NCBI GenBank assembly: GCA_031292035.1
Contig: JARLHX010000127.1
Span: 1 to 64,000, forward strand
Direction: 5' to 3'
Length of the DNA: 64,000 nucleotides
Source: Negativicutes bacterium
Lineage (GTDB): Bacteria > Bacillota_C > Negativicutes > Sporomusales_B > JARLHX01
Shown piece by piece: positions 51,974 through 61,354 of the stretch (position 1 is the stretch's first letter; every line of letters starts with the position of its first letter). The position numbers and the translations under genes are program-made. The notes beneath the pieces are model-generated. The model did no database searches. It was not told the DNA's origin and saw only the letters and a list, made by a program, of their open reading frames with translations.

Positions 51974-52612
51974 ATGAAAATCAAGTGGTTAGGCCATTCC
52001 TGCTTTTTGTTGACTTCGGTCAGCGGCATCCGTATTGTCATCGACCCCTTCAATGAGACGGTAGGCTATAAAGTGCCGTCTGAAGAGGCCGACATTGTGA
52101 GCACCAGCCATGATCACTTTGATCATAACTATGTTCAGGCCATCAAGGGCCCATTCAAGCGCATCGATAAGCCAGGCCATTTTTCTGAGAGTGGTATCGA
52201 AATCGTCGGGATACCCACTTTCCACGACGAGGCCGGGGGAAGCAAACGCGGCCAGAATATCATTTTCAAGTTTACCGTCGATGGCCTCAACATTTGCCAC
52301 TGCGGCGATCTGGGCCATGTTCTCTCGGCCGAACAGGCAAAGGCGCTGGGAGCGGTCGATGTACTGCTAGTGCCAGTGGGCGGCTTTTACACCATCGGGC
52401 CTGACGAGGCGGCTGCTGTCGTCAAGCTGCTCAAACCCAAGGTCATTATTCCGATGCACTTTAAAACTCCGCCGATCGAATTTCCTATCGCCGGGGTCGA
52501 TCAATTCCTGACCAAAATGGGCGGCGGGAAAGAACTGGGCCGCCAGGAACTCGAACTGAGCGCAGCCAATATCGCCGAAAACGCCGGGGTTGTTGTTCTT
52601 CGCTATGAATAA
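51974..52612 (+). CDS. UPF0173 metal-dependent hydrolase (metallo-beta-lactamase fold)
   Basis: The 212-residue protein has the H-D-H-F-D-H metal motif at 46-51 (short form of H-x-H-x-D-H), a later H-D-E and H-C-G-D-L-G-H, and I-P-M-H-F near the end. It matches the YtkL/UPF0173 family, whose substrate is unknown. AGGAGGG lies 9 bases before ATG 51974; the upstream in-frame ATG at 51944 overlaps arcC and lacks a box. It is cotranscribed with carbamate kinase. Confidence 0.9.
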   Translation: MKIKWLGHSCFLLTSVSGIRIVIDPFNETVGYKVPSEEADIVSTSHDHFDHNYVQAIKGPFKRIDKPGHFSESGIEIVGIPTFHDEAGGSKRGQNIIFKFTVDGLNICHCGDLGHVLSAEQAKALGAVDVLLVPVGGFYTIGPDEAAAVVKLLKPKVIIPMHFKTPPIEFPIAGVDQFLTKMGGGKELGRQELELSAANIAENAGVVVLRYE

Positions 52613-52660
52613 ACTTTCCCGCTGAGTCTGCCGTGCGGTATATTTTTCCGCTGGCATGTA

Positions 52661-52689
52661 TTGACCTGGAAAACGCGGTCTAATACAAT
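52661..52689 (+). promoter_or_regulatory. Promoter of the glycine cleavage operon
   Basis: TTGACC (52661-52666, 5/6), a 17-base spacer and TACAAT (52684-52689, 5/6) form a strong sigma-A-type promoter. Transcription would start near 52697, just before the riboswitch. Confidence 0.75.
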
Positions 52690-52734
52690 AGGCTTAGAGG
52701 ACGACGGGAAAAGTGAATAATGGGGATGAAGGTT

Positions 52735-52897
52735 GTGGGAGAGACCGCAGTGTGGCGGCGCCGAAGGAGCAAGTTCTTTGTTAAACTTTCAGGCAAAAGT
52801 ACCACGACCCGACCATACTCTGGAGAGCACGTCCCTTGAGGGGGCGTCACCGAAGGGGACCTGTTTACAGGCTAATCTCTCAGGTACAAGAGACAGA
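52735..52897 (+). ncRNA. Tandem glycine riboswitch
   Basis: Two aptamers follow each other. The first is GGGAGAGACC...GCGCCGAAGGAGCAA...TCAGGCAAAAGTACC (52738-52803). The second is CTGGAGAGCAC...GTCACCGAAGGGGAC...CTCTCAGGTACAAGAGACAGAG (52820-52898). The G-C-C-G-A-A-G-G-A-G-C and T-C-A-G-G-x-A-A-A-A-G cores are those of glycine aptamers. With the terminator right after it and gcvT downstream, it should switch the operon on when glycine is present. Confidence 0.95.
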
Positions 52898-52934
52898 GAC
52901 AAAGGGAGCGTGTTCCCTTTGTCTTTTTATTTTT
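52898..52934 (+). terminator. Expression-platform terminator of the glycine riboswitch
   Basis: GACAAAGGGA-GCGTGT-TCCCTTTGTC is followed by TTTTTATTTTT. It overlaps the 3' side of the second aptamer, so glycine binding could block it. Confidence 0.9.
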
Positions 52935-52956
52935 AGCAAAAGGAGGAGATGGACTG

Positions 52957-54057
52957 ATGAGTTCAGGGCTACAAACGCCCCTTTACGCCACCCATCTGAA
53001 GTATGGTGGCAAAATCGTCGAATTCGGCGGCTGGCTTCTGCCGGTCCAGTACGGCGGGATACTGGAGGAGCATCGTGCGGTCAGGGAAAAGGCCGGCCTG
53101 TTTGACGTATCCCATATGGGCGAGGTGGCGGTCAAGGGGCCGGGGGCTCTCGCCTATTTGCAGCATTTGGTGACAAATGACGTATCCAAGATCGTCGATG
53201 GCCAAGTGCAGTATACGCCGATGTGCTACCCGGACGGGGGAACGGTGGATGATCTCTTGATCTACCGGCATGCGGCTGACGATTATCTGCTGGTCATCAA
53301 CGCCGCCAATATCGACAAGGACTGGAAGTGGATGGAGGATAACCGCGGCGGGTACGAGGTACAGCTGACCAATCTTTCCGACGAGACGGCCGAACTGGCT
53401 CTGCAGGGACCGCTGGCCGAGAGCATTTTGCAGCAACTGACCGATCAGCCGCTGGCTGACATCAAATATTATTGGTTTGTGGATGGGATTACGGTAGCTG
53501 GCAGGCAGGTTTTGGTATCCCGCACCGGCTATACCGGCGAAGACGGTTTTGAGATTTACTGCCGCCCTGCCGACGCCGCTTACCTCTGGGACACCATTAT
53601 GGCGACCGGGCAGCCGCTCGGACTCATTCCGACCGGCTTGGGCTGCCGCGACACACTGCGGTTTGAAGCCAGCTTGCCGCTATATGGCCATGAACTGTCA
53701 GGCAGCATTTCGCCGCTGGAAGCAGGGATATCGCGGTTTGTCAAAACCGAGAAAAGCGACTTTAACGGCCGGGCGGCGCTTGTCGAGCAGCAGGCCAACG
53801 GCACCAAACGGAAAATTTGCGGGTTTGTCGTCACCGGACGGGGCATTGCCAGAGGCGATTATCCGGTGATGTATGAGGGCAGGCAGATCGGGATTGTTAC
53901 CACCGGCTCCTATGCCCCCACCCTGGATAAAAACATCGGCAACGCCCTGGTGGAAAGCCAGTTTGCCAAGGTAGGCCAGCAGTTTGACATCGAAATTCGC
54001 GGCAAAAATGTGCCGGCTGAGGTTATAGCCAGACCGTTTTACAAAAGAAAGGGGTAA
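52957..54057 (+). CDS. gcvT: Glycine cleavage system aminomethyltransferase (T-protein)
   Basis: The 366-residue T-protein has T-P-L-Y-A-T-H at the N terminus, G-L-F-D-V-S-H-M-G-E near 48, and R-x-D-x-L-R-F/G-x-x-L-x-L-Y-G-H-E motif region (C-R-D-T-L-R-F-E-A-S-L-P-L-Y-G-H) near 228. It moves the methylene group from lipoyl-bound aminomethyl on GcvH to tetrahydrofolate. AAAGGAGGAG precedes the ATG, 23 bases after the riboswitch terminator. First gene of an eight-gene operon. Confidence 0.96.
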   Translation: MSSGLQTPLYATHLKYGGKIVEFGGWLLPVQYGGILEEHRAVREKAGLFDVSHMGEVAVKGPGALAYLQHLVTNDVSKIVDGQVQYTPMCYPDGGTVDDLLIYRHAADDYLLVINAANIDKDWKWMEDNRGGYEVQLTNLSDETAELALQGPLAESILQQLTDQPLADIKYYWFVDGITVAGRQVLVSRTGYTGEDGFEIYCRPADAAYLWDTIMATGQPLGLIPTGLGCRDTLRFEASLPLYGHELSGSISPLEAGISRFVKTEKSDFNGRAALVEQQANGTKRKICGFVVTGRGIARGDYPVMYEGRQIGIVTTGSYAPTLDKNIGNALVESQFAKVGQQFDIEIRGKNVPAEVIARPFYKRKG

Positions 54058-54062
54058 TGAGG

Positions 54063-54452
54063 ATGAATATTCCGAAAGAGCTGAAGTATTCCAAAGACCA
54101 TGAATGGGTAAAGACCGAGGGCAAACAGGCCATGGTGGGAATCACCGATTTCGCTCAGTCGCAGCTCGGCGACGTCGTCTTTGTCGAAGTCCCGGTAGTC
54201 GGCGCCAAGGTGGAAGCCGGAGCCGCCTTTTCGGTGGTCGAGTCGGTCAAAGCGGTATCTGATATTTATGCCCCTGTGTCTGGCGTTGTCGTGAAGGTGA
54301 ATGACGCCCTGACCGACGCCCCGGAACTGATCAACCAGGATGCCTATGGCGAAGGCTGGATCGCGGTCATCGAAATGTCCGACCCGGCCCAGCTCGACAA
54401 GCTTCTCGACAGTGCGGAATATGAGAAGGTTGCGGCAGAGGGAGGCCATTAA
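54063..54452 (+). CDS. gcvH: Glycine cleavage system H protein
   Basis: The 129-residue lipoyl carrier has the lipoylation site Lys63 in V-E-S-V-K-A-V-S-D, and the family ending with E-G-W and S-D-P-A-Q-L. It carries the aminomethyl group among P, T and L proteins. ATG 54063 is preferred to 54057, because GGGG of the gcvT end is then 8 bases away. It follows gcvT by 5 bases and precedes gcvPA by 1 base. Confidence 0.96.
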   Translation: MNIPKELKYSKDHEWVKTEGKQAMVGITDFAQSQLGDVVFVEVPVVGAKVEAGAAFSVVESVKAVSDIYAPVSGVVVKVNDALTDAPELINQDAYGEGWIAVIEMSDPAQLDKLLDSAEYEKVAAEGGH

Positions 54453-54453
54453 T

Positions 54454-55797
54454 ATGGCTTGGAGCTATCTGCCCCATACCGACAGCGACCGCAAGGCCAT
54501 GCTCGCCGCCATCGGCGTAGGCGCGGCCAAGGATTTATTCGCTGATATCCCGGCCGGCCTGCACTTAGGCCGACCGCTGAACCTGCCGGCGGCCATGGCC
54601 GAGGCCGACCTGGCCCGCCATATGCACCAGCTGGCTGACAAGAACGCCAACCTGCAGGACTATGCCTGTTTTCTGGGAGCCGGGGTGTATGACCACTACC
54701 GGCCCAGCGTGGTTGAGCATGTTATCCGCCGCTCGGAGTTTTATACCGCCTATACCCAGTATCAGCCGGAGATTGCGCAAGGGTACCTGCAGGCGCTGTG
54801 GGAATACCAGAGCATGATCTGCCTGATTACCGGCATGGACGTAGCCAACGCCTCGCTGTATGACGGCGGCACCGCCCTGGCCGAAGCAGCCATGATGGCC
54901 GCGGCCGCCACCGGCAGGAGCGAAGTGGTTGTGGCTCAGACAGTCCACCCCCATTACCGTACTGTCCTGAATACATATGCTATCGATAAAAACATCAAGG
55001 TCATCGAGGCCGGCTATGCCGACGGCGCCACTGATCTGGCCAAGATCAAGCAACTGGTCGGGGCCGGCACGGCGGCGGTGATTGTCCAGACTCCCAACTT
55101 TTTCGGCTGTGTGGAAGACCTCGCGGCCCTGGCCGACCTGGCCCACAGCCAGGGAGCCCTGCTGGTTGTGTCTGCCGATCCGGTATCACTAGGCCTTCTC
55201 GAAGCTCCTGGTGCGCTGGGAGCCGATATCGTGGTAGGCGAAGGCCAGAGCCTGGGATTAGCCCCTTCTTTCGGCGGTCCCTTCCTCGGCTTTTTTGCCG
55301 CCACCGAAAAACTGATGCGTAAAATGCCTGGCCGGATTGTCGGCCAGACCACCGATTTTGAAGGCACCCGCGGCTTTGTGCTGACCCTGCAGGCGCGGGA
55401 ACAGCATATCCGTCGCGAAAAAGCCACTTCCAACATCTGTTCCAACGAGGCCCTCTGCGCCCTGGCGGCAGCAGTCTACCTCGCTTCCCTTGGCAGGGAA
55501 GGCTTTGGTCAGGTGGCTGATCTGTCGCTGCAAAAAGCCCATTATGCGTTTGGCGAATTGACCAAGCAAGGCTATCAGCCGGTTTTCGGCGCGCCCTTCT
55601 TCAAGGAATTCGTTGTCCGCTGCGCGCGGCCGGTGGCTGAGATCAACGCCGCTCTCCTCAAGCAGTGCATCATCGGCGGACTGGATCTTGGCAAATATTA
55701 TCCTGAACTGGCAAACTGCATGCTGCTGTGTGTGACCGAAAATCGGTCCAAAGCCGAAATTGACAGTCTGGTTAGCGGAATGGGGGCGGTAAAATGA
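54454..55797 (+). CDS. gcvPA: Glycine dehydrogenase (decarboxylating) subunit 1
   Basis: The 447-residue protein is the N-terminal half of the split P-protein of Bacillota. It starts with [13 protein letters not shown] and contains [11 protein letters not shown] and G-R-I-V-G-Q-T. It forms the heterodimer with GcvPB that decarboxylates glycine. GGGAGG lies upstream of the ATG. The open frame from 54340 lies inside gcvH in another phase and is not coding. It overlaps gcvPB by ATGA. Confidence 0.95.
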   Translation: MAWSYLPHTDSDRKAMLAAIGVGAAKDLFADIPAGLHLGRPLNLPAAMAEADLARHMHQLADKNANLQDYACFLGAGVYDHYRPSVVEHVIRRSEFYTAYTQYQPEIAQGYLQALWEYQSMICLITGMDVANASLYDGGTALAEAAMMAAAATGRSEVVVAQTVHPHYRTVLNTYAIDKNIKVIEAGYADGATDLAKIKQLVGAGTAAVIVQTPNFFGCVEDLAALADLAHSQGALLVVSADPVSLGLLEAPGALGADIVVGEGQSLGLAPSFGGPFLGFFAATEKLMRKMPGRIVGQTTDFEGTRGFVLTLQAREQHIRREKATSNICSNEALCALAAAVYLASLGREGFGQVADLSLQKAHYAFGELTKQGYQPVFGAPFFKEFVVRCARPVAEINAALLKQCIIGGLDLGKYYPELANCMLLCVTENRSKAEIDSLVSGMGAVK

Positions 55798-57245
55798 GAG
55801 AGGCCAAAGCGCTGATTTTTGAAATGAGCCAAGCCGGACGCCGGGCCACCGACCTGCCGGTCTGCGACGTTCCTGCGTCGCAGCCTGAGGCGCTCATCCC
55901 CGCCAAATTCCTGCGCAAAAGTCCGGCAGCCTTGCCGGAACTTAGCCAGCAGGACCTGATGCGCCATTATACTGCCCTGTCCACCCGGAACTTTGGGGTG
56001 GATTCCGGCTTTTACCCTCTGGGGTCCTGTACCATGAAATATAACCCCAAAATCAATGAAGAGGTTTGCCGCTATCCCGGCTTTGCTCTGCTCCATCCCC
56101 TGCAGGATGACGCCTCCACTCAGGGTGCGCTCCAGCTGCTGTATGAAAGCGAGCAGTATCTGGCCGAGATATCGGGGATGGATGCGGTGACCATGCAGCC
56201 GGTAGCCGGCGCGCACGGCGAATTGACCGGCATCAAATTGATCCGGGCCTATCACCGCCATCGCGGCGAGAACCGTACCAAGGTCATTGTGCCTGATTCG
56301 GCCCATGGCACCAATCCAGCCACCGCGACCGTCTGCGGCCTGGAGACGGTGGAGATCAAATCCTTTGCCGACGGCTCCATTGATCTGGACGCCCTCAAGG
56401 CGGCGGTGGGACCGGACACGGCGGCGTTGATGCTGACAAATCCGAGCACACTGGGGCTGTTTGAAAGCAATATCGAGGCCATCGCTAAAATCGTCCACGA
56501 CGCCGGCGGCCTCCTATACTACGACGGCGCTAACGCCAACGCCATCATGGGCGTTGTCCGCCCAGGCGATATGGGCTTTGATGTTGTGCATTTCAACCTC
56601 CACAAAACTTTTAGCACCCCTCACGGCGGCGGCGGACCGGGTTCAGGTCCCATCGGCGTCAAGAAAGCGCTGATTCCTTTCCTGCCGGTGCCGGTTGTCC
56701 GTCAGGATGGCGGCAAATACAGCCTGGACTGTGAGCAGCCCCTGTCCATCGGTAAGGTTCATTCCTTCTACGGCAACTTCGGCATCATCGTCCGGGCCTA
56801 CGCCTATATCCGGACCATGGGTCCCGACGGCCTGAAGCTGGCCAGCGAGGATGCTGTGCTCAACGCCAACTATTGTCTGAGCATGCTGAAAGACGACTAT
56901 TATTCGCCGTTTGACCGCTATTGCATGCACGAATGCGTCCTGACATCGCTAAAACAGAAACCTTACGGCGTTCGGACGCTGGATATCGCTAAACGGCTGC
57001 TGGACTACGGTTATCACCCGCCGACCATCTATTTCCCGCTGATTGTCGAGGAGGCGCTGATGATCGAGCCCACCGAGACCGAGAGCAAGGAAACGCTGGA
57101 TGGTTTTATTGCGGTGCTGAAACGCATTGCCCGCGAGGCCGAAAACGACGTCGATGCTATCAAGAACGCCCCCTCCACCACGGTGGTGGGCCGTCTGGAC
57201 GAGACGACGGCAGCCCGCAAACCGGTGGTCAGATGGCGTCCTTAG
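55794..57245 (+). CDS. gcvPB: Glycine dehydrogenase (decarboxylating) subunit 2
   Basis: The 483-residue pyridoxal-phosphate half of the P-protein has [10 protein letters not shown] near 77, S-A-H-G-T-N-P-A near 170, Y-D-G-A-N-x-N-A, and the PLP-binding Lys in [16 protein letters not shown]. It decarboxylates glycine and passes the aminomethyl group to lipoyl-GcvH. It is coupled to gcvPA and overlaps the first radical SAM gene by 13 bases. Confidence 0.96.
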   Translation: MREAKALIFEMSQAGRRATDLPVCDVPASQPEALIPAKFLRKSPAALPELSQQDLMRHYTALSTRNFGVDSGFYPLGSCTMKYNPKINEEVCRYPGFALLHPLQDDASTQGALQLLYESEQYLAEISGMDAVTMQPVAGAHGELTGIKLIRAYHRHRGENRTKVIVPDSAHGTNPATATVCGLETVEIKSFADGSIDLDALKAAVGPDTAALMLTNPSTLGLFESNIEAIAKIVHDAGGLLYYDGANANAIMGVVRPGDMGFDVVHFNLHKTFSTPHGGGGPGSGPIGVKKALIPFLPVPVVRQDGGKYSLDCEQPLSIGKVHSFYGNFGIIVRAYAYIRTMGPDGLKLASEDAVLNANYCLSMLKDDYYSPFDRYCMHECVLTSLKQKPYGVRTLDIAKRLLDYGYHPPTIYFPLIVEEALMIEPTETESKETLDGFIAVLKRIAREAENDVDAIKNAPSTTVVGRLDETTAARKPVVRWRP

Positions 57246-58093
57246 AACAACTGGCAGCCAAGGGATGGGAAGTGAGAGCAGCTCACTTCCCACCCCTGAT
57301 TTGTTTTGCCTATCCCAAAGAAACCAAACCCATCAGTGTGACTGGCGCCAAGTGTGCACTGGACTGCGCCCACTGCGGCGGCCACTACCTGAAACATATG
57401 CAGCCCCTGGCTGACGTCGCTGGCGAAGACGCGCCAGGCAAGAGCTGCCTGATCAGCGGCGGCTGCACGGCGGCAGGCAGGGTGCCGGTCGCTGATCATC
57501 TGGACAGGCTGTCAGCCATCAAGGGTGGACGGCGGTTCAATCTGCATGTCGGGTTGGTGGACGACGATGAGATCGCCGCCATTACCAGCCTGGCCGATCA
57601 GATTTCTTTTGATTTTGTCGGTGATGACACCACCATTCGTGAAGTCTTCGGCCTCGACCGTACGGTGACCGATTATGCCGCCTGCTACTCCAAGCTGAAG
57701 GCCAGAGGCCGGGTGATGCCCCATATCTGCATCGGCCTGCACGGCGGCGAAATCCGGGGCGAGTACCGGGCTCTGGAACTGCTCGGCGAGCTGGGGGTCG
57801 ACGGCCTGACCTTCATTATTTTCACGCCGACGCGCGGCACCCGTTTCGCTGACCGCCAACCGCCGGTGATGGAAGAAGTGGTAAAACTATTGGTTGCCGC
57901 CCGGCAGCGCTTTCCCGCTGTGCCGATTCACCTGGGCTGCATGCGTCCCGGCGGCCGCTATCGCAGCGAAATAGACCAATGGGCGGTGCGCTCAGGGGTC
58001 AACACCATCGTCAATCCGGTGCCGGACGCGGTACGGCTGGCGGAAAAGCTCGATCTGACGGTGGTCCGCGGCGAGGAGTGCTGCGCGTTATGA
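57233..58093 (+). CDS. Radical SAM protein, one half of a LipS1/LipS2-type lipoyl synthase
   Basis: The 286-residue protein has the radical SAM cluster motif C-x3-C-x2-C at Cys41, Cys45 and Cys48 (C-A-L-D-C-A-H-C). Other Cys residues (Cys24, C-L-I-S-G-G-C near 72-77, H-L-G-C, and a final E-E-C-C) could ligate an auxiliary cluster. Together with the next gene it resembles the two-protein lipoyl synthase LipS1/LipS2 known from Thermococcus, which inserts sulfur into octanoyl-GcvH. Context supports this strongly: it lies between gcvPB and lipM, and no classical LipA is in the operon. Which of the two names applies is not decided here. Confidence 0.82.
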   Translation: MASLEQLAAKGWEVRAAHFPPLICFAYPKETKPISVTGAKCALDCAHCGGHYLKHMQPLADVAGEDAPGKSCLISGGCTAAGRVPVADHLDRLSAIKGGRRFNLHVGLVDDDEIAAITSLADQISFDFVGDDTTIREVFGLDRTVTDYAACYSKLKARGRVMPHICIGLHGGEIRGEYRALELLGELGVDGLTFIIFTPTRGTRFADRQPPVMEEVVKLLVAARQRFPAVPIHLGCMRPGGRYRSEIDQWAVRSGVNTIVNPVPDAVRLAEKLDLTVVRGEECCAL

Positions 58094-59052
58094 GTGTCTG
58101 GAAACTGTCTGCCGGCACCGCCGGGGTGATCGGCAGAATAAAAGTCAAAAATGAAGCCCCTCCCACCACCGCCTATCTGATGCTTGGCGAGAGGTGCCGG
58201 AACAATTGCCGGTTCTGCTCCCAGGCCCGCGGCAGCCAGGCCAAGAGCGGCCTGCTGTCCAGGGTAACCTGGCCTGAGGTACCGTCTGGGGAGGCAGTGG
58301 ACGGCATTGCCGCCGCCCACGCCGCCGGCAGCCTGAAACGGGCCTGTCTGCAGGTAGTCGACGGGGAGGCTGCCTGGCAGACTACTGTTGAGGCGGTGGG
58401 GCAGATCAAGGCGGGCAGCGCCATTCCGGTCTGTGTGTCCAGCCATATCGCCAGTGTCGGCCAGGCACGGGAACTGATCGCCGCCGGGGCGGAGCGGATC
58501 TGTATCGCCCTCGACGCCGCTACCCCCGGGATTTACGCTGAGGTGAAGGAAGGGGACTGGGCAGCCAAACGCCAGCTCCTGAGCGAGTGTGCCAGGGCTT
58601 TGCCAGGCCGGGTGACCACCCATCTGATCGTTGGTCTGGGGGAGAGCGAGGCGGAAATGGTGGAAGCCATGGCCGCTTGCATCGCTGACGGCATCACCGT
58701 TGGCCTGTTCGCCTTTACCCCTGTCCGGGGAACAGCCTGGGCCGACAGGCCGCAGCCCGCTCTTGATCAGTACCGGCGCATCCAGGTGGCCCATTATTTG
58801 TTGAAAAATAAGTTCGACCGGCAACTCATCCAATTTGCCGGGAGTCGGATCAGCGGCTTTACTCTGCCTGACCTCGGGGCGGTTCTGGCCGACGGCCAGG
58901 CCTTTCAGACCAGCGGTTGTCCTGATTGCAACCGGCCATACTATAACGAGCGCCCCGGCGGGGTGATGTATAATTACCCCCGGCCGCTGACCGCGGTCGA
59001 GGCCGCCCAAGCACTGGACGAATGTCGCCTGACAGAGGGGGGAGGCCGATGA
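58090..59052 (+). CDS. Radical SAM protein (biotin-synthase-related), other half of a LipS1/LipS2-type lipoyl synthase
   Basis: The 320-residue protein has C-x3-C-x2-C at Cys36, Cys40 and Cys43 (C-R-N-N-C-R-F-C), a G-L-G-E-S motif near 182, and a C-terminal C-P-D-C pair at Cys277 and Cys280 followed by N-R-P-Y-Y-N-E-R-P. Those late cysteines may hold an auxiliary cluster that donates sulfur. It is often annotated only as biotin-synthase-related. Start ATG 58090 overlaps the previous stop; its end overlaps lipM. The tight pair in a gcv operon is the basis for the lipoyl synthase assignment. Confidence 0.84.
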   Translation: MSVWKLSAGTAGVIGRIKVKNEAPPTTAYLMLGERCRNNCRFCSQARGSQAKSGLLSRVTWPEVPSGEAVDGIAAAHAAGSLKRACLQVVDGEAAWQTTVEAVGQIKAGSAIPVCVSSHIASVGQARELIAAGAERICIALDAATPGIYAEVKEGDWAAKRQLLSECARALPGRVTTHLIVGLGESEAEMVEAMAACIADGITVGLFAFTPVRGTAWADRPQPALDQYRRIQVAHYLLKNKFDRQLIQFAGSRISGFTLPDLGAVLADGQAFQTSGCPDCNRPYYNERPGGVMYNYPRPLTAVEAAQALDECRLTEGGGR

Positions 59053-59873
59053 AATGGCGCTTGCTTGACAGCGGCCTGATGGACGCCGCCGCCAATATGG
59101 CGGTCGATGAAGCTATTCTGGCCGCCCACGCCGCCGGAGCGGTCCCCCCCACCCTCCGTTTTTACGGCTGGCGGCCGGCGGCGGTCAGCCTGGGCTACTT
59201 TCAGAAGGCGGCCCAAGAGGTTGATCTGGCTGAATGCCAAGCCCGCGGCGTTGACGTCATCCGGCGGCTTACCGGCGGCCGGGCGGTGCTCCACGACGCC
59301 GAACTGACCTACAGTATTATTGTCAGAGAAAATCATCCCCTTGTTCCGCCGACCATCACTGCGTCTTACCGTTATTTCAGCGGCGGGCTGCTGGCCGGTC
59401 TGCAGCAGATGGGGCTGGATGCCAGAATGAGCATACCGCGGGCCGCCTATGGCCAGGGCGGCAGGAAGGCGGCCTCGGCTGCCTGTTTTGACGCCCCATC
59501 CCACTATGAGATTACTGTGGGGGGGCGGAAGCTGGTGGGTAGCGCCCAGGTGCGAAAAAGCGGGGTCATCCTGCAGCACGGTTCGGTATTGCTGCGCTTT
59601 TCTGCGGAAGATGTCGTGGCGCTGCTGCAGCTGCCTTCCCCTGAACTGCGTAGCCAGCTGGTTGAAATGCTGGGGAGGCGGGCGACCTCGGTGGAAGAGG
59701 CGCTGGGACGGCCGATCACCTGGCAGGAACTCTGCGGCGTGATGGCAGCAGCTTTTGGTCCGGCCCTCGGGGTGGAGCTGGAGGCTGGAGGCCTTACGGC
59801 AGAAGAATTGGCTGAAAGCCGGCGGCTGGCGGCGGAAAAATACAGCCAGGATAGCTGGAATCTATTGCGGTGA
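59049..59873 (+). CDS. lipM: Octanoyl-[GcvH]:protein octanoyltransferase-type enzyme (LipM-like)
   Basis: The 274-residue BPL/LPL-fold protein has R-R-L-T-G-G-R-A-V-L-H near residue 75, the active-site Cys146 in A-A-C-F-D-A-P-S, and the Lys in G-R-K-L-V-G-S-A-Q. The Cys places it with LipM of Bacillus (octanoyl transfer from ACP to GcvH) rather than lipoate-protein ligase. It would supply octanoyl-GcvH for the two radical SAM proteins. It starts inside the end of the previous gene. Confidence 0.9.
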   Translation: MKWRLLDSGLMDAAANMAVDEAILAAHAAGAVPPTLRFYGWRPAAVSLGYFQKAAQEVDLAECQARGVDVIRRLTGGRAVLHDAELTYSIIVRENHPLVPPTITASYRYFSGGLLAGLQQMGLDARMSIPRAAYGQGGRKAASAACFDAPSHYEITVGGRKLVGSAQVRKSGVILQHGSVLLRFSAEDVVALLQLPSPELRSQLVEMLGRRATSVEEALGRPITWQELCGVMAAAFGPALGVELEAGGLTAEELAESRRLAAEKYSQDSWNLLR

Positions 59874-59894
59874 CGCGGCTAGGAGGAAATGAGT

Positions 59895-61298
59895 TTGGAA
59901 TATGATGTTGCAGTCGTCGGGGGTGGACCCGGCGGCTATGTAGCCGCCATCCGGGCGGCCCAGCTCGGGGCGAAGGTGCTGCTGGTGGAGAAGGAAAAAT
60001 TGGGCGGGGTATGCCTCAACCGCGGCTGCATTCCCACCAAGACCCTGCTGAAGAGTGCCGAAAAATGGCAGGAACTCAAACATTGCGCCGATTTCGGCCT
60101 GCAGGCTGACAATATCGGCTTTGATTTTAGTGCGGTAACAGCCAGGAAAGATCAGGTGGTTTCTCAGCTGCAAGCCGGGGTGGTCCAGCTGGTGAAAAGC
60201 AACGACATCGAAACTGTCTACGGCCAGGCGGTGCTGGGCGGCACGAACAAGGTGCTTGTCACAACAGCTGCCGGGGTGGTTGAGTATAGGGCGAAAAAGA
60301 TCATTCTAGCCGCCGGCTCGAAGCCGCTGCGCCTGCCAGTGCCGGGCGGCGATCTGCCGGGAGTTATCGACAGCGACCAGCTGCTGGCAATGGGGCACGT
60401 TCCCGGCAGCATGGCGGTGGTGGGGGCCGGAGCGGTGGGGATTGAATTCGCCGCCATTTTCCAGTCCTTCGGTTGCGCGGTGACGGTGGTGGAAATGCTG
60501 CCAACCATCCTGCCCAATATCGACAGCGATTTAGTCAAACGGATGGGTCTGGTGCTGCGCAAACAGGGAATGAAGATGCTGACAGCCACCAGGGTGACTG
60601 CCATTCGGGCTGAGGCCGGCGGGCTCATCGTCAGAGTGGAAAGCGATAAGGGGGCCCAGGAGATTCCGGTCGAGACTGTACTGGTAGCGACAGGGAGACA
60701 GGCAGCGGTCGAGGGGCTGGGCCTGGAGACAGCCGGGGTGGCCTTTAGCCGCAAGGGCGTGCCGGTCAATGCCGGTATGGAGACCAACGTCAAGGGGATT
60801 TATGCTGTCGGCGATATGACCGGCAGCTACATGTGGGCCCACGCTGCGTCGGCGGCCGGCATGGTGGCGGCGGAAAACGCCATGGGCGGAGCCGCGCTGA
60901 TGGACTTTGGCGCAGTACCGGGCTGCATATATACTACTCCGGAAATCGCGGCAGTCGGCCTGACAGAACAGGAGGCCCGGGCCGCAGGCAAGGAAATCAA
61001 GGTCAGCAGATTCAATTTCGCCGCCAACGGCAAGGCGGTATCGATGGGTGAGACCGACGGGCTGGTCAAGATGGTCGCCGATGCCGCCAGCGGAAAACTG
61101 CTGGGGCTGCATATCATGGGAGCCCATGCCAGTGATCTTATCATGGAGGGGGCCCTCGCCATCAGGAACGGCCTGACGGCGGCGGATATCGCCCACACCA
61201 TTCATCCTCATCCCAGCTTGGCAGAGACGGTGATGGAAAGCGCCCACGGCATCGACGGCGAGATCATTCACCAGGTTCGGCTGAAAAGCCAAAGGTAG
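59895..61298 (+). CDS. lpdA: Dihydrolipoyl dehydrogenase (L-protein)
   Basis: The flavoprotein disulfide reductase has about 467 residues. It has the FAD motif G-G-G-P-G-G-Y near residue 9, the redox pair C-L-N-R-G-C, the NAD-binding G-A-G-A-V-G-I-E-F, and the C-terminal H-P-H-P-S-L-A-E-T active-site His. It reoxidises dihydrolipoyl-GcvH with NAD. Start: ATG 59889 sits only 2 bases from AGGAGG, whereas TTG 59895 is 8 bases away and gives the usual M-E-Y-D-V start, so TTG is preferred. It is the last gene of the operon. Confidence 0.95.
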   Translation: MEYDVAVVGGGPGGYVAAIRAAQLGAKVLLVEKEKLGGVCLNRGCIPTKTLLKSAEKWQELKHCADFGLQADNIGFDFSAVTARKDQVVSQLQAGVVQLVKSNDIETVYGQAVLGGTNKVLVTTAAGVVEYRAKKIILAAGSKPLRLPVPGGDLPGVIDSDQLLAMGHVPGSMAVVGAGAVGIEFAAIFQSFGCAVTVVEMLPTILPNIDSDLVKRMGLVLRKQGMKMLTATRVTAIRAEAGGLIVRVESDKGAQEIPVETVLVATGRQAAVEGLGLETAGVAFSRKGVPVNAGMETNVKGIYAVGDMTGSYMWAHAASAAGMVAAENAMGGAALMDFGAVPGCIYTTPEIAAVGLTEQEARAAGKEIKVSRFNFAANGKAVSMGETDGLVKMVADAASGKLLGLHIMGAHASDLIMEGALAIRNGLTAADIAHTIHPHPSLAETVMESAHGIDGEIIHQVRLKSQR

Positions 61299-61354
61299 AC
61301 AGGCGGCTGGCGGCGAAATCAATAGCTGGCAAGATTGGAAAGTGAGGCGATAGT

